Source of the DNA: Thunnus maccoyii
Lineage: Eukaryota > Chordata > Actinopteri > Scombriformes > Scombridae
Length of the DNA: 64,000 nt
Direction of reading: 5' to 3'
NCBI RefSeq assembly: GCF_910596095.1
Contig: NC_056534.1
Location: 15,885,490-15,949,489 of the forward strand
The notes beneath the pieces are model-generated. The model ran no database searches and was not told where the DNA came from. It saw nothing but the letters and a program-made list of their open reading frames with translations. The translations under genes were made by a program, and so were the position numbers. This document shows positions 1-12,500 of this stretch, in pieces; positions within the stretch are counted from its first letter, which is position 1; each line of letters starts with the position of its first letter.

Positions 1-784
1 CAGACTGAGCTGTGCGGGGGCACACGGCCAGACTTCAGCTGCCCGGGCCCCCAGCGATGCCGCCTTAGATGTGGGCAACGCCTCCCTCTACCTCCTCCCT
101 CCTCCCACACCCTCCTGTACTCCCCTAGTCTCACCCACGCATGCCTGAGGTTTGGGGTTTTGGTGACTCCCCCCCCCTCCCTTTTCCCCTTTTGACCGCA
201 ACCAGACCCCACCCATTCCCTCTCTCCAATATTGCACACAGACACTGTCTTCCCTCTTCTTTCTTTTCACCCTTTTAGTTTCAGTCTCCCCTGACGGTTA
301 GTTGCTGATAGCCCCTGTAGAAAAGATACAACCTCACCTGAGCTGTTTGATTGGAGGTTAAAAATTTCAAAGCTCTTTTTAAAGGGGGGGGGGGGGGGGG
401 ATTTCTTTTATGTTGAACTTCTCAAGGCTGAAGAAAATGCTGACAGTGCAAAACATTTTGTTTCTTTCTTCCAGGTGCCTTTTTTTTTATTTTTTTTTTT
501 TATTGGCCCGCTCCTTTTATTTTCCCCTTGTCTTTAAGAGCGGCACTACCACAACTTTTATAGAGAGCAGACTGCTTTGAAAAGGTGTCACCAAAGCCAG
601 CTGTGTGATCCAGACCAAGGTCACTGCCAAGACACTCCACCACACCAGATTCTGATCTAAATGTGTGGACATTTCCTTACTAGACCTCGCAGACCTACTT
701 GTCTGAGCCAAAACGGAACCGAGCCCAGTGAATGATGAAGGGGAAAAAAAAAAAAAAAAAGCTTGACATGCTGGAGCTCAGACT

Positions 785-1120
785 GAAATAAAAGCTTTAC
801 AATGCTGAAATGATTAATCAATAAATCAATCAGTGGTAGAATATTAGTTTCCAACAATTTTAATCATTTACAAGCCGAAATGCCAAACATATACAGGCTT
901 TCAGCTGCTTTTCTGTCTTTTATCAAGTAAATTCAGTATCTTTGAGTCTTGGACTGTTGGTTATCTTAGACTTCAGGAAATTGTGATGGGCATCTTTAAT
1001 TATTTTCTGACATTTTATTGACTAATCAGTCAACTAATCCAAAAAACAATCGACAAAAGCAATTATTCTGTGAACCAATTATTAGTAAAAAAATAGTGAG
1101 AATATTTTTGTCCCCTGACA
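785..1120. repeat. decayed copy of a dispersed fish MITE-like repeat
   Basis: The stretch carries AT-rich segments such as TTGGACTGTTGG, a later TTTTCTGACATTTTATTGAC, and CAATTATTC motifs. The same phrases recur at 13790-14110 (inside a hAT-like element), 39060-39620 and 46470-46600, usually next to variants of GATTAATCGATTA. This marks a dispersed, heavily mutated non-coding repeat family. Boundaries are approximate. Confidence 0.45.
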
Positions 1121-1849
1121 ATTAAAGCGTAATTCCATTTTATTACAATTTAGATGTCATTTTCTTAATTTCCTTGATCATTTCTTTGGATAAAAATAAG
1201 ACTTTACTCATCACTTTTATTGCTGAGATCTGATAACGTGGCGAGATTGCTCAAAAGGAGGATGATTGAGGAAGAAATGTGCAGTGAGATGATCAGACAG
1301 GTTGTACACAAACCCTCAAGTTAGCCAAACCTAAAATTTGATCCTATCGTACTTGCGGTAAGTGTGCACCTACGCAGTGTCCCTGTGCAGTAAGAGATTA
1401 CCACCATCATTTCAGGCAAACTCACTTTCACTTGTGTAAAAGCTATCTTATTATCTAACTGTGGTTATTGTCCTGTTGAGCAACATTGTAGTGATGTCAC
1501 CACATTCCCAGATCTCAACAATTACTCTTTTGAGCGCATTGTTGCCATAACCAATAGAAATGATGGTTGAAACCACAAAATAAGACCTAAATTGCAATAA
1601 ACCAGTGACTGATATTTATTTGCTTGTATTGGTTCTATCTGTCAGCCCCTTTGCTCTCAGTCTTTCCCTCCCTTTTCCCATCAAATCTCCCCTCTTCTCT
1701 TTGCCATGGTAAAGTCTGCACCCCAGCCTGCACTGGAGACACCTCTCTCCACTTGGCTTATTTTTGGAGTAATTTGTCGGCGGTGTTTTCCTTTTTAATG
1801 GCACCAAAAGAAACCCCAGAGCTCCGTGTAGGGAGGGAGGGAGCTGAGG

Positions 1850-2560
1850 AGGAGGAGGGTGGGTGGGTGGGTGGTTGGGTTGGAGGTTAGGGGGCTATAA
1901 GGCGGGCGGGCCCCAGCTGCGGCCGCTTTGATTTGGCCTGGGAGGTGAAAGCGGCGATTGAGACGCGAGGCTGTGCCAGTTATCTTAACCTCCCACACTT
2001 CAAAAGCGGGGCGAGAGCTTGTCCGACTCCTTCCCCTCCTCCCTCCCTCCCTCTCTCCGTCCATCCCGTAGAGGGAAAGGAATTGGAGGAGAGAAGGGTG
2101 GGGGGGGGGGGGGGACCAAACCTTCGCTAGTCCTCTGAACAGAGGAGCGTTTCATTTCCTGCAAAAAAGTCCAGCCGGCATTCCTGAGCACTAATGTAGA
2201 GGGAGGAGGAGGAGATGGAGGGAGGTGAGGGGAGAGGAGGGGTCAAGTTGCTCCTGAATCCCAGTGTTTGTGTCGGCTGGACCCTGTGAAGCGCTGGCCT
2301 GGTGCCCCCTACAACCAACCACCACGCAAGCACACACCCCTGCTGTTACCACCAACCCTTTCTGAAACTTGCGCACACACACGCACACACGTCCACACAC
2401 ACTCACTTCTCGCCCGCAGCCCCTCAGGCCTCTTCCCCAGGCAGGAAGGCCAGTGCTTTTCATGTCTGTGGTGGGGGAAGGAAAAATGCTCCCCAGGAAA
2501 CAGGGTGCAGTGCCGGGCGTGCGGGCCCGCTTTGAGATCCTGGGATGAAAAGAGAGAGGG
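1850..2560. promoter_or_regulatory. GC-rich, promoter-like island in the lef1 last intron
   Basis: In contrast to the AT-rich surroundings, this segment combines a G-quadruplex motif, CTATAA at 1895-1900, a GC box at 1901-1910, a NotI-type GCGGCCGC at about 1919-1926 and a CTTTGAT TCF/LEF-type core at 1926-1932, then purine/pyrimidine-rich tracts. It may be an enhancer or an internal promoter. No transcript evidence is available, so the regulatory call is inference from composition and motifs only. Confidence 0.3.
1857..1871 (+). other. perfect G-quadruplex motif, four G3 tracts with single-T loops
   Basis: Four GGG tracts separated by single T residues fill 1857-1871, and further GG/GGG runs follow to about 1895. 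Single-nucleotide-loop G3 motifs are known as a very stable quadruplex class. It lies 25-50 bp upstream of a TATA-like CTATAA (1895-1900) and a GGCGGGCGGG GC box (1901-1910). Function is inference. Confidence 0.55.
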
Positions 2561-3876
2561 CGGCGGAGGTAAATAAAAGCGACAGGGGCTCTCTCTTTCT
2601 CTCCGAGCGCCGTGTTCCTTTCAGTTTCTACTCTGTGCAGCTCAGGGTCAGCTCTCCTTGGGAAAGGTGGCCTCTGTCCTGTTCCCTTTTATCCACATGT
2701 GGTAAAGCAGTCTGCAGGGTGGTGTGTGTGTGTGTGTGTGCGCGCGTGTGCGTGCGCGTTAAGACTTTTGAGCGTTGAGATGCAGCAAGCAGCAGGGCTC
2801 AGCTGACTCCTCTCCTACAAAAACACACTCTTGGCTTTGCCACAAGGGAGAAGCAAACTAATACCGTTTCTTTTCCTTTTTTCGTCTTCACAAAACATCC
2901 ATCTTTTTAGTCGCAGGAGGCATCCATCCACCAAAGTCTCTGCGTCTCCACTTTGATCACAGATTCTATTTGATGCTGCTCGGGTCTAAAATAACTCTCC
3001 TTGGCTTGTCAATAACTGAAGCTAACTCTGTTATGTTAGCTCAAGCCTGGATCACGGGAGGGAAAAGAACACTTTTGCTGCTTGACAAACAATTTCCCTG
3101 TCAGGGAAAGAGGCCAATTTCATGAGAGTCCTGTGAAGTGGATTGAGCAGTCAGGTAGCATTTTTACACGGCAGGGTCAACCTGCACGGTTCAGATAATT
3201 ACTAACACTGCTCCATGAACTCTGCTAGTTTTAACCAACTGGGTCAATGTGGTGATCCTCCTGCGCTGAGAGTATTTCCTCATCTTGTTTTCCCATCGCC
3301 CACCTGCAGCGGCAGCCTAAATGTCAACCAGAAGCTACACAATTGGGTGCTCGCCTTGAGAGAGCAAGAGGAGGAATGAGTCAGTCAGGGGAGGGCAAAG
3401 AAGAACGTAGTGCTGCCAGCTGGGTCACGGCAACCCCCATGTTAGAGTAGATCAAAGCTGGCCGGCCCACATCCTGTCACTGACCTGTAACCCCCTCTGT
3501 ACTTCAGGGCCTGGCTCTACATTGCAGCAAAGGCTTTCATTCAATCAGCTATAACACTTAAAAACTAAAAAATTATGATTGATTACATAGGTGGTAATGA
3601 CAGATCATTTGCCGTTCCTTTTACTGGGTATTCATGCCTGCATGGTGAGACACTTTCGAGTCACTCTTGAGTCATGCCTCTGTCTGGTTTTGGTTAATGT
3701 GGCGGGAATGTGTGATCAGTGTTTTGGTGTGGGTTGTTGATGTGTTTCTAAAAAATGTTTTCTCCCCTCCCCTTCCACCACCAATGAGGAAAAAAACTGC
3801 AGTTTTTCCTTTTGTATCCAGATGCAGTCACTTCATAGTTAATGTGGTTGACTGACCAGATTTTGTTTTCTTGCAG

Positions 3877-3956
3877 GAGGAAAACGGACTAATTTCTCCA
3901 CATGCAAAGCGAAGGCAGCAGCTACGGGCCCTCTGCTAGAGATGGAGGCCTGTTAG
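3877..3956 (+). CDS. lef1: lef1 terminal coding exon (3' end of lymphoid enhancer-binding factor 1)
   Basis: LEF1 is the HMG-box transcription factor that recruits beta-catenin to Wnt target genes. Only its last coding exon is in the window. The acceptor is the AG at 3875-3876. The exon enters with a split Gly codon and reads GGKRTNFSTCKAKAAATG, then PLLEMEAC, ending at TAG 3954-3956. This corresponds to the alternative human LEF1 C-terminus with a CKAKAATPGPLLEMEAC-like ending, and the nucleotide match to the human terminal exon continues past the coding part. In human the more usual protein ends earlier, through an extra cassette exon; no such exon is visible in the 3.9 kb of intron here. 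The HMG box and beta-catenin-binding domain are off-window. Gene identity is strong; which isoform dominates is not knowable from DNA. Confidence 0.85.
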
Positions 3957-5390
3957 ATTCCATGAAGACCCTTAAATCTCCAAACTGAAGCCTCCAGTTC
4001 TCAGAGGACCCCCCAACCCCCTCCCCCACCCCTCCCCCTCTCTCCTACCCCACATAACCCTACTCCCTTTCCTTCAACAGTCACATGCCACCACCACCAC
4101 CACCACCACCACCACCACCAAAAACACTTCCCTGTTTGACTCTACTCCCTTCCTGAAGGCGACTGCTGTAGAGACACTGAACTGAACTGAACAAGACAAT
4201 CATGACGAGTAGGAGCACCCTCACAAGACCACGTTCTCTCACCGAAAACCCAGAGCACATCAATTTGACGTCTGTGTTTTGTCAGTTTCTTTCCAATCAG
4301 CTTTAAGGCACTGCACTGAAAAACAGCAGCAATTTTGATGTGCGCACAAACTTCTCCCCTGCACCGCCCAGACACTCCAAACACCTGTTTCTAAGTTATT
4401 GTAAGTTATTTGTCACCTCTGTTCCTTTTTGTATAGTTCATTAGGCCAACATTCACTCCCTGAAACCCCCCCCCCCACCCTCCCTTTTCTCTCTCTCTCA
4501 CTGGATTTTTGAGACCATTTGGGGTTTTGCCCGACCGACCAAACACCTCTTTTTAGACTGCACTAAGGAAGATGGAGGGATCTCATCTTGTCTAAGAAAC
4601 GTCCTCAAGACGCCATTTTAGTTTGTTGATGACCAGTTGGTGCAAAAAAGGATCAACATTATGATTTGCTTTTCATTTTAGACTGAATTTTATTTTGAAT
4701 GCTTTTTTGTATCTTGAACCCTTGTTTCAATTTCTTGGTGTATATTTTAGTGATTTTTTTTTTTTTTTTAATATTGTTTTTTTTTTATATAGTGGTATAT
4801 ATGAAAAATAAGCTTTGGACACAGGAAAGCCATTTTTCTTGTTGAAGCGTCTTGCAGAAAATTGAAACTTAAGGCTTCTTTTGATAACTATTTGTAACAA
4901 ATAGTGACCTCGAGTCTTGCTCAGATGTAAAATAATGCTCAGTATGTGTACTTTTTAAAACTGTCAGGATATGTCAATTTTCTTGGTATTTTTGCAGGCA
5001 ACATTAGGACAAAGGCGAGAGTGATAGCTCAGAGGCCTATATTTTATTGTTCTAAAACATGACAAATGAAGCAGATATATATATTTACCCCAGCACTTGG
5101 CAGTCTTTCTTTTATTGCAATGGACCTTTTGTCTTTTCTCTCTGGTAGCTAATAGTGTGGTCTTTACCCATGTTGTTTATTCCATGCAAGCATCTCTGTA
5201 ATATTTTGATTTTAATGCTCTATTTTAGTATTACTTGATGAATTCCTCTTTTTTTTTTATTCTCATATTTTGGGTCACTGTCATCTTGGTGTAGCACTTT
5301 GCTTCCCAAGTGGTCATATTTGAACTGTTTCAACATGTTTTTGTTTTGTTTTGTTTTTTTAAAGAAAAATAAAAAGGCACCATTGGCTCA
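3957..5390 (+). other. lef1: lef1 3' UTR (approximate end)
   Basis: Sequence after the lef1 stop codon. It contains a (CCA)n run at about 4087-4120, several C-rich and T-rich tracts and AT-rich 3' UTR-like sequence. AATAAA at 5368-5373 is the best polyadenylation signal I found, so the end near 5390 is inferred. Other weaker signals could give shorter transcripts. Confidence 0.5.
4087..4120 (+). repeat. (CCA)n trinucleotide repeat in the lef1 3' UTR
   Basis: An uninterrupted run of CCA units sits about 130 bp after the lef1 stop codon. Its complement, (TGG)n, explains the spurious poly-Gly reading frame on the opposite strand. Confidence 0.85.
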
Positions 5391-6479
5391 TTTGATCACT
5401 CGTGTGGTGGAAAGACCAGAGCTAGAAGTGCCAGATGTAACAGTCTATGTGTCATCCTTGGAGATTATAATACAAGTGTCCATTGGCAGTAGCGCCACTT
5501 ATTAGTGGTGTAAAGCAGGGGTAACACATTGGATGGAGCATGTTTTAGTCTTTGTGGAAACTTCAAAAAGCTTAAAAAATTGACAAGCAATTAAAACTCA
5601 GAAAGCACGCAATGCCCGAGGCTACATTCATACAACATTATTGCAGTGATAATGAAAAGAGAAACCTACATCATCCGAGTATAAAAAACAATTCTATTGG
5701 GTAACGAGTTGATTTCAGGGGTCATGTCCATCTTTTCTCTTCTGTTCAATATAAATTTTCAAGAAAACAGACTTTAACATCTGTAAAAATTAGGGCAAAA
5801 ATTACATTTTTGAAGTAAACATTTTTTGATGAAAGAGGCAAGATCAAAGGAAAATTCTATTTCTGGACAAATCTGACCTGTGCCTCTTGAATATTCCTAT
5901 TTCAAGTGTAACAGCACCACCTTGTGTTCATATTTGGTTAACAGCATGTTTTGGAGAAACCAAGTGGTGGTTGGTATGCTAAACATTCCCATAGTGTGTC
6001 CTGCTTTAGAGAAGAGGCTGACAAAGGATTCATAGCCATGTATTAAAGTCAGTTTTTCTTATAAAGCCCAAAATCACACAGATCATTTAATCTGGAAAAT
6101 ATTGGACACCCACTTAACCTTAGACTCTTCTCTATATAACTAAATAGCCCTTTAACATGGGCAGAAATAGCTGTAGTAGAATTACAATATGTTAATTGTA
6201 AAATCTAGTATACTAAGTAATAAGTAAACTTAAGTGTTTCAGGCAAAGTGTAAAAGTTTGCAATCTATCCTACTGACTCTTGTGGTTAGAGATTCAGAGT
6301 ACTCTGATAAAAGTTATATCTTCCATTTCAGCTGTTGCAGTTTGGTCTTTTTAAAAACTTCTAGCCGATGAGAGGCATTTGCATTTTATGTTAATACATT
6401 TCATAAGACAGACCCTGGTATTTGTGTATCTGCAGTTAACACCTTTCATTACACACACAAAAATGAGAACAGGACACCA
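5391..6479. other. lef1-hadh convergent intergenic spacer
   Basis: The spacer lies between the two gene 3' ends, which face each other (lef1 +, hadh -). It is AT-rich with no credible reading frame, RNA gene or complete mobile element that I can recognise. Confidence 0.5.
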
Positions 6480-6748
6480 TATATTTCAAAAATCTATTTA
6501 ATCACATAATCTCTTCACTCATAAAAAGATGTCATTCAGGTACAGTGGACGTCCACAACAAAATGGACTGACAGACTAAGTCGCCCTTTAAAGCAGAAGG
6601 CACACAGGTTAACTCCTGATCAATAGTGTTGTGTTGATCATTCAACATTTTTCCCTATTTCAAATCCTTACCACTCTTTGTTGGATGGCTTTATTTTCTT
6701 GAGTACTGAGAAGTTTCACAGTGATATCAATCCCTACTGCAAACTGAA
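6480..6748 (-). other. hadh: hadh 3' UTR with ATTAAA signal
   Basis: Sequence after the hadh stop codon (TAA at 6749-6751). An ATTAAA polyadenylation signal in minus orientation occupies 6497-6502, about 250 bp past the stop, so cleavage near 6480 is inferred. Confidence 0.5.
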
Positions 6749-9553
6749 TTACTTGTACTTGTAGAATCCTTCTCCTGTCTTTTTACCATATTTGCCCTCT
6801 GCCACCAACTTGTTCAGCAATTCACTCTGGCCAAAAAGTGGGTTTCCAGGGTCCATTGCACTCCAACCTAATGATATGCAACAACAGAAAGGATTTAGTA
6901 CCTCAAAATGGGGTTTAATAACAAAAAAATGTTTTAGCTTAGTATTTCTATGTTATAGTTTCACTTTAAATTAAAGTAATATAACATAGTTTTACTCACC
7001 ATCCATAATGAACTTTGCTGTATCTAGTCCTACATAGTCCAGGAGCTCAAAGGGTCCCATGGGGTAACCAGCACCAAGTTTCATGGCGATATCAATGTCT
7101 TCTTTGGATCCATGACCTGAAGAAGAAAACAGAAAAATAAAATGGTAACCACACGAAGCTGCAGAAATCAATCAATAACTTGAAAATAATAGTGAGTGAT
7201 ATCACATTAGAGCCTCAATGTTTGACGCGGTTCACTTAAACATGAATGCTACCCCCTTTTCACCAACTGGAACATGGTGCTGGTGCCAGCTTGCAGTTGG
7301 TTCAACTAACAAACCTTCTAAGAACCGGCTTGCTTTCCACGAGCTAGAGAGCCTGGTTGTTACGTAACTGTACACGCCTCTGATTTCCTAGCAATGCTAA
7401 TGCCAACTTCAAGCACTTTACATTCCAACATAGTAGGTGTCAGTAATACATCGTAATGCTGGTTGCCACCTGCCATAAAATGGAAAACGGAAGCACAACA
7501 ACAATGGCGGACTAAATCACAGCTGTACTTTCTCTCCTATGTACTGCATACTGCCCACTAAATGAATGATTAAGTATGCCATTACCAGCAGACTGATCAC
7601 ACTGAAGTATACTCAAGCAAGACATGACTGTATCACATGACTGACGGCCATTTCATCCGGTGTTACACCGAATTTGGTGACCAATCAGATTCTGGGACCT
7701 GCAGTGTTAGAAGAAAAAAGTAGCTTATCAATACCACAATGTAAAAATACTTTATCACAAGTAAAAATCCTGCATTTAAAATCATACTTAAGTAAAAGAA
7801 TTGAAGTATTACAAGCTAAATTTACTTTAAATATTAAAGTAAAAATACTAATTTTGCAGAAAATTGATTAAAATGCTGCTTATGAATTGACTCATTAGTA
7901 TTAAAGATGTACTTTGTTCAATGTATTTAATATATCAGATATATTTAATATATTAGATATTTTTAGATCACAGAATCTGATGGACCACCAAATACAGTGT
8001 AACACCGGCCAATGGCCCCTTCACATCTCCGAAAAACATTGCAGCAAATTTCCAAACTGGCGTTGTTTGGATAAACTGACTACATATTGGGGATCTACAT
8101 GGTTACTTTCACACCTGAAAAAATAATAAAACTTAATAAAGTGACATATCAACAGCTTTTAGCCTGGCTGGACGCAATGCATTTTAGTTTTAGTTGGTCA
8201 AAATAATCCCAGCGCCAGCCTCTGACGCAAGTGGTTCTTTTATCTTAATTACGTCTTGGTGCTGCTCTGGAACCAGGTTTCCTAGCTGAGAGCCGGTTCT
8301 TGGCTGTCAAAATGCAAAGAACTTGTTTGAGATTAGATGAACCAGCCATCGAACTGCTTTCATTGAAAAGGGGTGTGTGACACCAAAGAAAGGCCTGCAC
8401 ATCTTCTTTTCAATCCTCCCCAAAATGACAGATTCTTCTACAGTTGTATGTTCCCAATTTAAATTCCAAGTTAAAGTAGTTCAAGACACTTAAATGATTC
8501 TGATAAGAAAACTTGACTGGAGCCACTGATACCTCTCATAGTCATGCATGTATACATACCTCTCTCATGCAAGCGGATGGCCTCCATCATGTAAGGAACA
8601 AGTAAGCGGTTTACAATGAATCCAGGTGTATCCTGAATAAAGGGATATTGGATACTGCTGAGTGAGCTGTATTTTGTTAGAGACTACAGCTATAACATAA
8701 CATCAGACAGCAAATCTTACCTTGCAGGACACTGGTGTTTTTCCCAGCGCTTTGCTGAAGTTCAGGAGGGAATCAAACGTCTCTTGGCTTGTTGCTGAGG
8801 TTCCAATAACCTGTGGAAGATAAATACTTAAGCAACTTTGATTCTAGTTTATGAAGTGTTACTGGCTTTATACAGGACTGGGTTGCACCAGCTGTTTCTA
8901 AAACCATCAGTAATTATGTGTGAAATGTCCTTCCTAAGTTCTTAGTAACTACCAACTAGTTTCAAACTCAGATTGCACCATTAAAACTTAATAAATGTCT
9001 AAACACTTTTGCTAGGAAACATCTGTCAATGTAGCATCAACAACTGTAACATAACTTCCAAAAATAAACGTTTTAGACGCCAAAAGATAAAATGAACTTA
9101 ACTGTTAATCCTTTCAAGGTGTGACTTTGTTTTATTTAGTTTATATCTGCATACCTGGAGTAATATGTGTGTTTTAGAACTAGTAGTATTCATGCAGTTT
9201 AGTAAGAGGGAAATATCTGATTATGCTGAGCAAATGTTATTTTGTCATTTAGTCTAGTTAAGGTCATTGGCATAATTTGAGGTTTAGTGTGTTTTTTTCC
9301 ATGAAATTTAAAGTGCTGGGTCAAATTTGTTGACCATATTCCATATTTTGTCTTTTACTCTTCAATGTAGTGTTACACAGGTCAGATATTTGACAGATAT
9401 AGTTTTTACTGTCCTGCAAGAAATTTGTTTTCACAACCTGTACATACACAGAAACATACAGATAACCACAGCGCAACGTACAGACATATACATGCAGACA
9501 CATAAACACATAAAATTCATTCCCCCACCTGTATCTACACACATATACATGTG

Positions 9554-9596
<43 letters not shown>

Positions 9597-12500
9597 CTAA
9601 CTCTGGATCTATACATTAGGTCAGCAAAGCAGTTTGTTCAGAGCTGCTATGGCAGAAGGGACAAAACTTCTCCTGTATCAATGGCCTGACGGCAGTAGTG
9701 TGAGGTTTGGTTTGAGGGGGTGATTGGTGTCGTTCGCTATTGTGAATGCGGAGCGTGTGATGGCTCATTCATGTCTGAGAGACTGGGTGTAGGGAAGTGG
9801 ATGACTTTAGAGGAAGCACGTGTGATCCTGGTAAATTTATTTTTTTGTTGGAGATGGTTAACATGGTAAAGAAACAGGGGGAACAGTACAGCAGGATGGG
9901 TTGGATTATGCTTTTGTAAAGCAGCAACAGGAGGTGGGGGGCAACAGAAAGTGCTGTGAGTTTGCAGATGTCGTGGAGTCTCTCCTGGGACAGTTTATGG
10001 ATATCAGTGATGTGTTGATCAAAGCTGAGTTTGTTGTCTAAAGTGAGTCCAAGATATTTGAAGTTGTTGACCTCTTCTACTGTCTTGCTGTGGATGGAGG
10101 TTGGGTTCAGTCCAGTTTGAGGTGTGTTTGATGTGTTAATGACAAGTTCTTTTGTTTTGTCCACGTTCAGCTGTTGGTAGTTGTCAGTGCAGCATTGTGT
10201 GAAATCAGAACTGGAGTGTTGATAGGCTGTTATGGAGTTAGCGATTGCTAACGTTAGCTTTGTCGGTTGGTTCATTCAGCCAGCTTACAGTTCCACCTGG
10301 CAGTCAGTAGGTGTATATTTAGTAAAAACTCAAGTATATATAAGAACTAGTTTGTGTGGTGCAAATGGTCAAATTTTGTGCAGAAAAGAAAGTTTTTACC
10401 ACACAATATGTGTTGTTATGCAGATTAAATTGTGTTGCCAACAAGCATTCACCTTTCTTAAAGTTACTTTTTCTTTTTCATATAGATTAGCAGAGCAGCT
10501 AGTGTCTAGAAAAAGTGGTCCAACCACCAATGTTGTACTTTGAAAATTAAATGTTGCAGTAGCTGTTCACAGACTGCACAGCCAATGTGAAAATAGTTCT
10601 GTCCATGCACTTTGGAGTATCAGTCAAATACATGTAGTAGCCTACAGTTTGTACAAACTGTACAAAAGTTGTTTAAGTTGTCTATCAACAAGTAAAAAGC
10701 TGTTCAAAAATTAATTTTAAGAAAGGTGAATATTTCTTGTTGGCGACACCATTTAATTCACATACCAGTCAAAAACCACCTGCCTAATACAGTTACCATG
10801 AAGGGCTGTACTTGGTCTGCAACAATGTTTAGGTAGGTGGTATGTGCCAAAGTAACCACATGAATGCCAGGACGCAAGGTTTCCCAGCAGAACATTGCCC
10901 AGAGCATCACACTTCCTCCACCGGCTTGCCTTCTTCCAATACTGCATCCTGGTGCCATCTCTTCCCAAGGTAAACAACACACATGCACCCAGCCATCCAC
11001 ATGATGTAGAAGAGAATGTGATTCATCAGACCAGGCCATCTTCTTCCATTGCTCCATGGTCCAGTTCTTACGCTCATGTGCCCATTGTAGGCACTTTCGG
11101 CTGTGGACAGAGGTCAGCATGGGCACTCTGACTGGTCTGCAGCTACACAGACCCACATGCAGCAAGCTGCGATGGACCATGTGTTCAAACACCTGTCTAT
11201 CATAGCCAGCATTAACTTTTTCAGCCATTTGTGCTACAGTAGCTCTTTTGTGGGATTCGCCCCCCACACACATCAATGAGCCTTGGGCGCCCATGACCCT
11301 GTCACTGGTTCACCAGTTGTCATTCCTTGGACCACTTTTGGTAGTTACTGACCACTGCATACCGGGAACACCCCACAAAACCTGACATTTTGGAGATGCT
11401 CTGACCCAGTCATTTAGCCATCACAATTTGGCCCTTGTCGAAGTCGCTCAGATCCTTACGCTTGCCCATTTTTCCTGCTTCCAACACATAAGCTTCAAGA
11501 ACTGACAGTTCACTTGTTGCCAATATATCCCACAGCTTGACAGGTGCCATTGTAATGAGATAATCAAAGTTGTTCACTTCACCTGTCAGTATTTTTAGTG
11601 TTGTGGCTGATCAGTATATATTGAACATCCAATTTAAAGCTTTTACAAGGACACCTATGTGTTTTGTTGCAAATGAGCTTCAGCTAGATGCCCTATGTAC
11701 AGTACATTACACCTGTTGCATTACTTCTTCCTATGTAAAAATGCTTACCTGTATGGTCTATGTTAAATAAACATATACAAATACAACAAATAAAAATAAA
11801 TATAATGATTTTTTTTTGGTCAGAGCCCTACCTCTACAAGCTTCATCATAGGGACTGGATTGAAGAAGTGAAGGCCACCGAATCTGTCCAGTCGCTTGGT
11901 GGAGCTGGCAATGTCAGTGATGGGTAGGGAGGATGTGTTGCTGGCAAAGATGGTGTGTCTAAAACAAGAGGTAAAGCAAAAAAAAAAAAAAGTAGGTAAC
12001 ACATAATATGGGCAGCAGTTAATAACAGAAGCAGACATGTGTTGTGCTGAACTTTTCATTTCATTGCCTTTTTAAGAAGGTTATCAAATATAATACAGCT
12101 GAGAAATCAAACAGAAACAAGACAGTGCTTACGCCGGTGCCAGCTTGTCAAGCCCACCAAAGAGATCCTGTTTGATTTTAAGATTTTCCACAATGGCCTC
12201 CAACACAAGATCTGTGCTCTGAACAGTAGCTCCAGCATCCGTTGAGGTTGACACATTATGCAGGACTTTCTGAATGAACTCTTCACCCGCCTGAAACAAA
12301 CCAAATGCAATATCTCCTGGTAGTGACACACTTTTCACCTTCACACTAACCTTATTGTTCATTTTATCTCAAGTGTGTCTCACCTCTGGCTTATCAGCAA
12401 ACTTCTTCTTGACCACTCTTTTAAGGCTCCCTTCAATTCCTTTGACAGACTTCTTCAGGATGTTGTCAGATGTGTCCACCAGCGTCACAGAGTGGCCAGT

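Larger units (their letters stand above)
1..3876 (+). other. lef1: lef1 last intron (partial)
   Basis: This stretch lies upstream of the lef1 terminal exon and ends in a polypyrimidine tract and AG at 3875-3876. The upstream exons, including the HMG box, lie outside the window. No reading frame here resembles LEF1 coding sequence, and I found no equivalent of the mammalian cassette exon that encodes a GTGPRMTAAYI-type tail. It holds poly-G runs (about 383-399, 2099-2114), a GC-rich island at about 1850-2560, a GT repeat near 2721-2760 and a decayed dispersed repeat at about 785-1120. The first 68 bases are GC-rich and unexplained. Assignment as intron is inferred from the downstream exon. Confidence 0.7.

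Noticed and set aside
9327..9689. 120-aa frame with His-Thr repeats
   Set aside because: Generated by the CA repeat at 9558-9596; no domain.
10758..11294. 178-aa minus-strand frame
   Set aside because: Not a host gene: it is the middle of a broken Tc1-like transposase.
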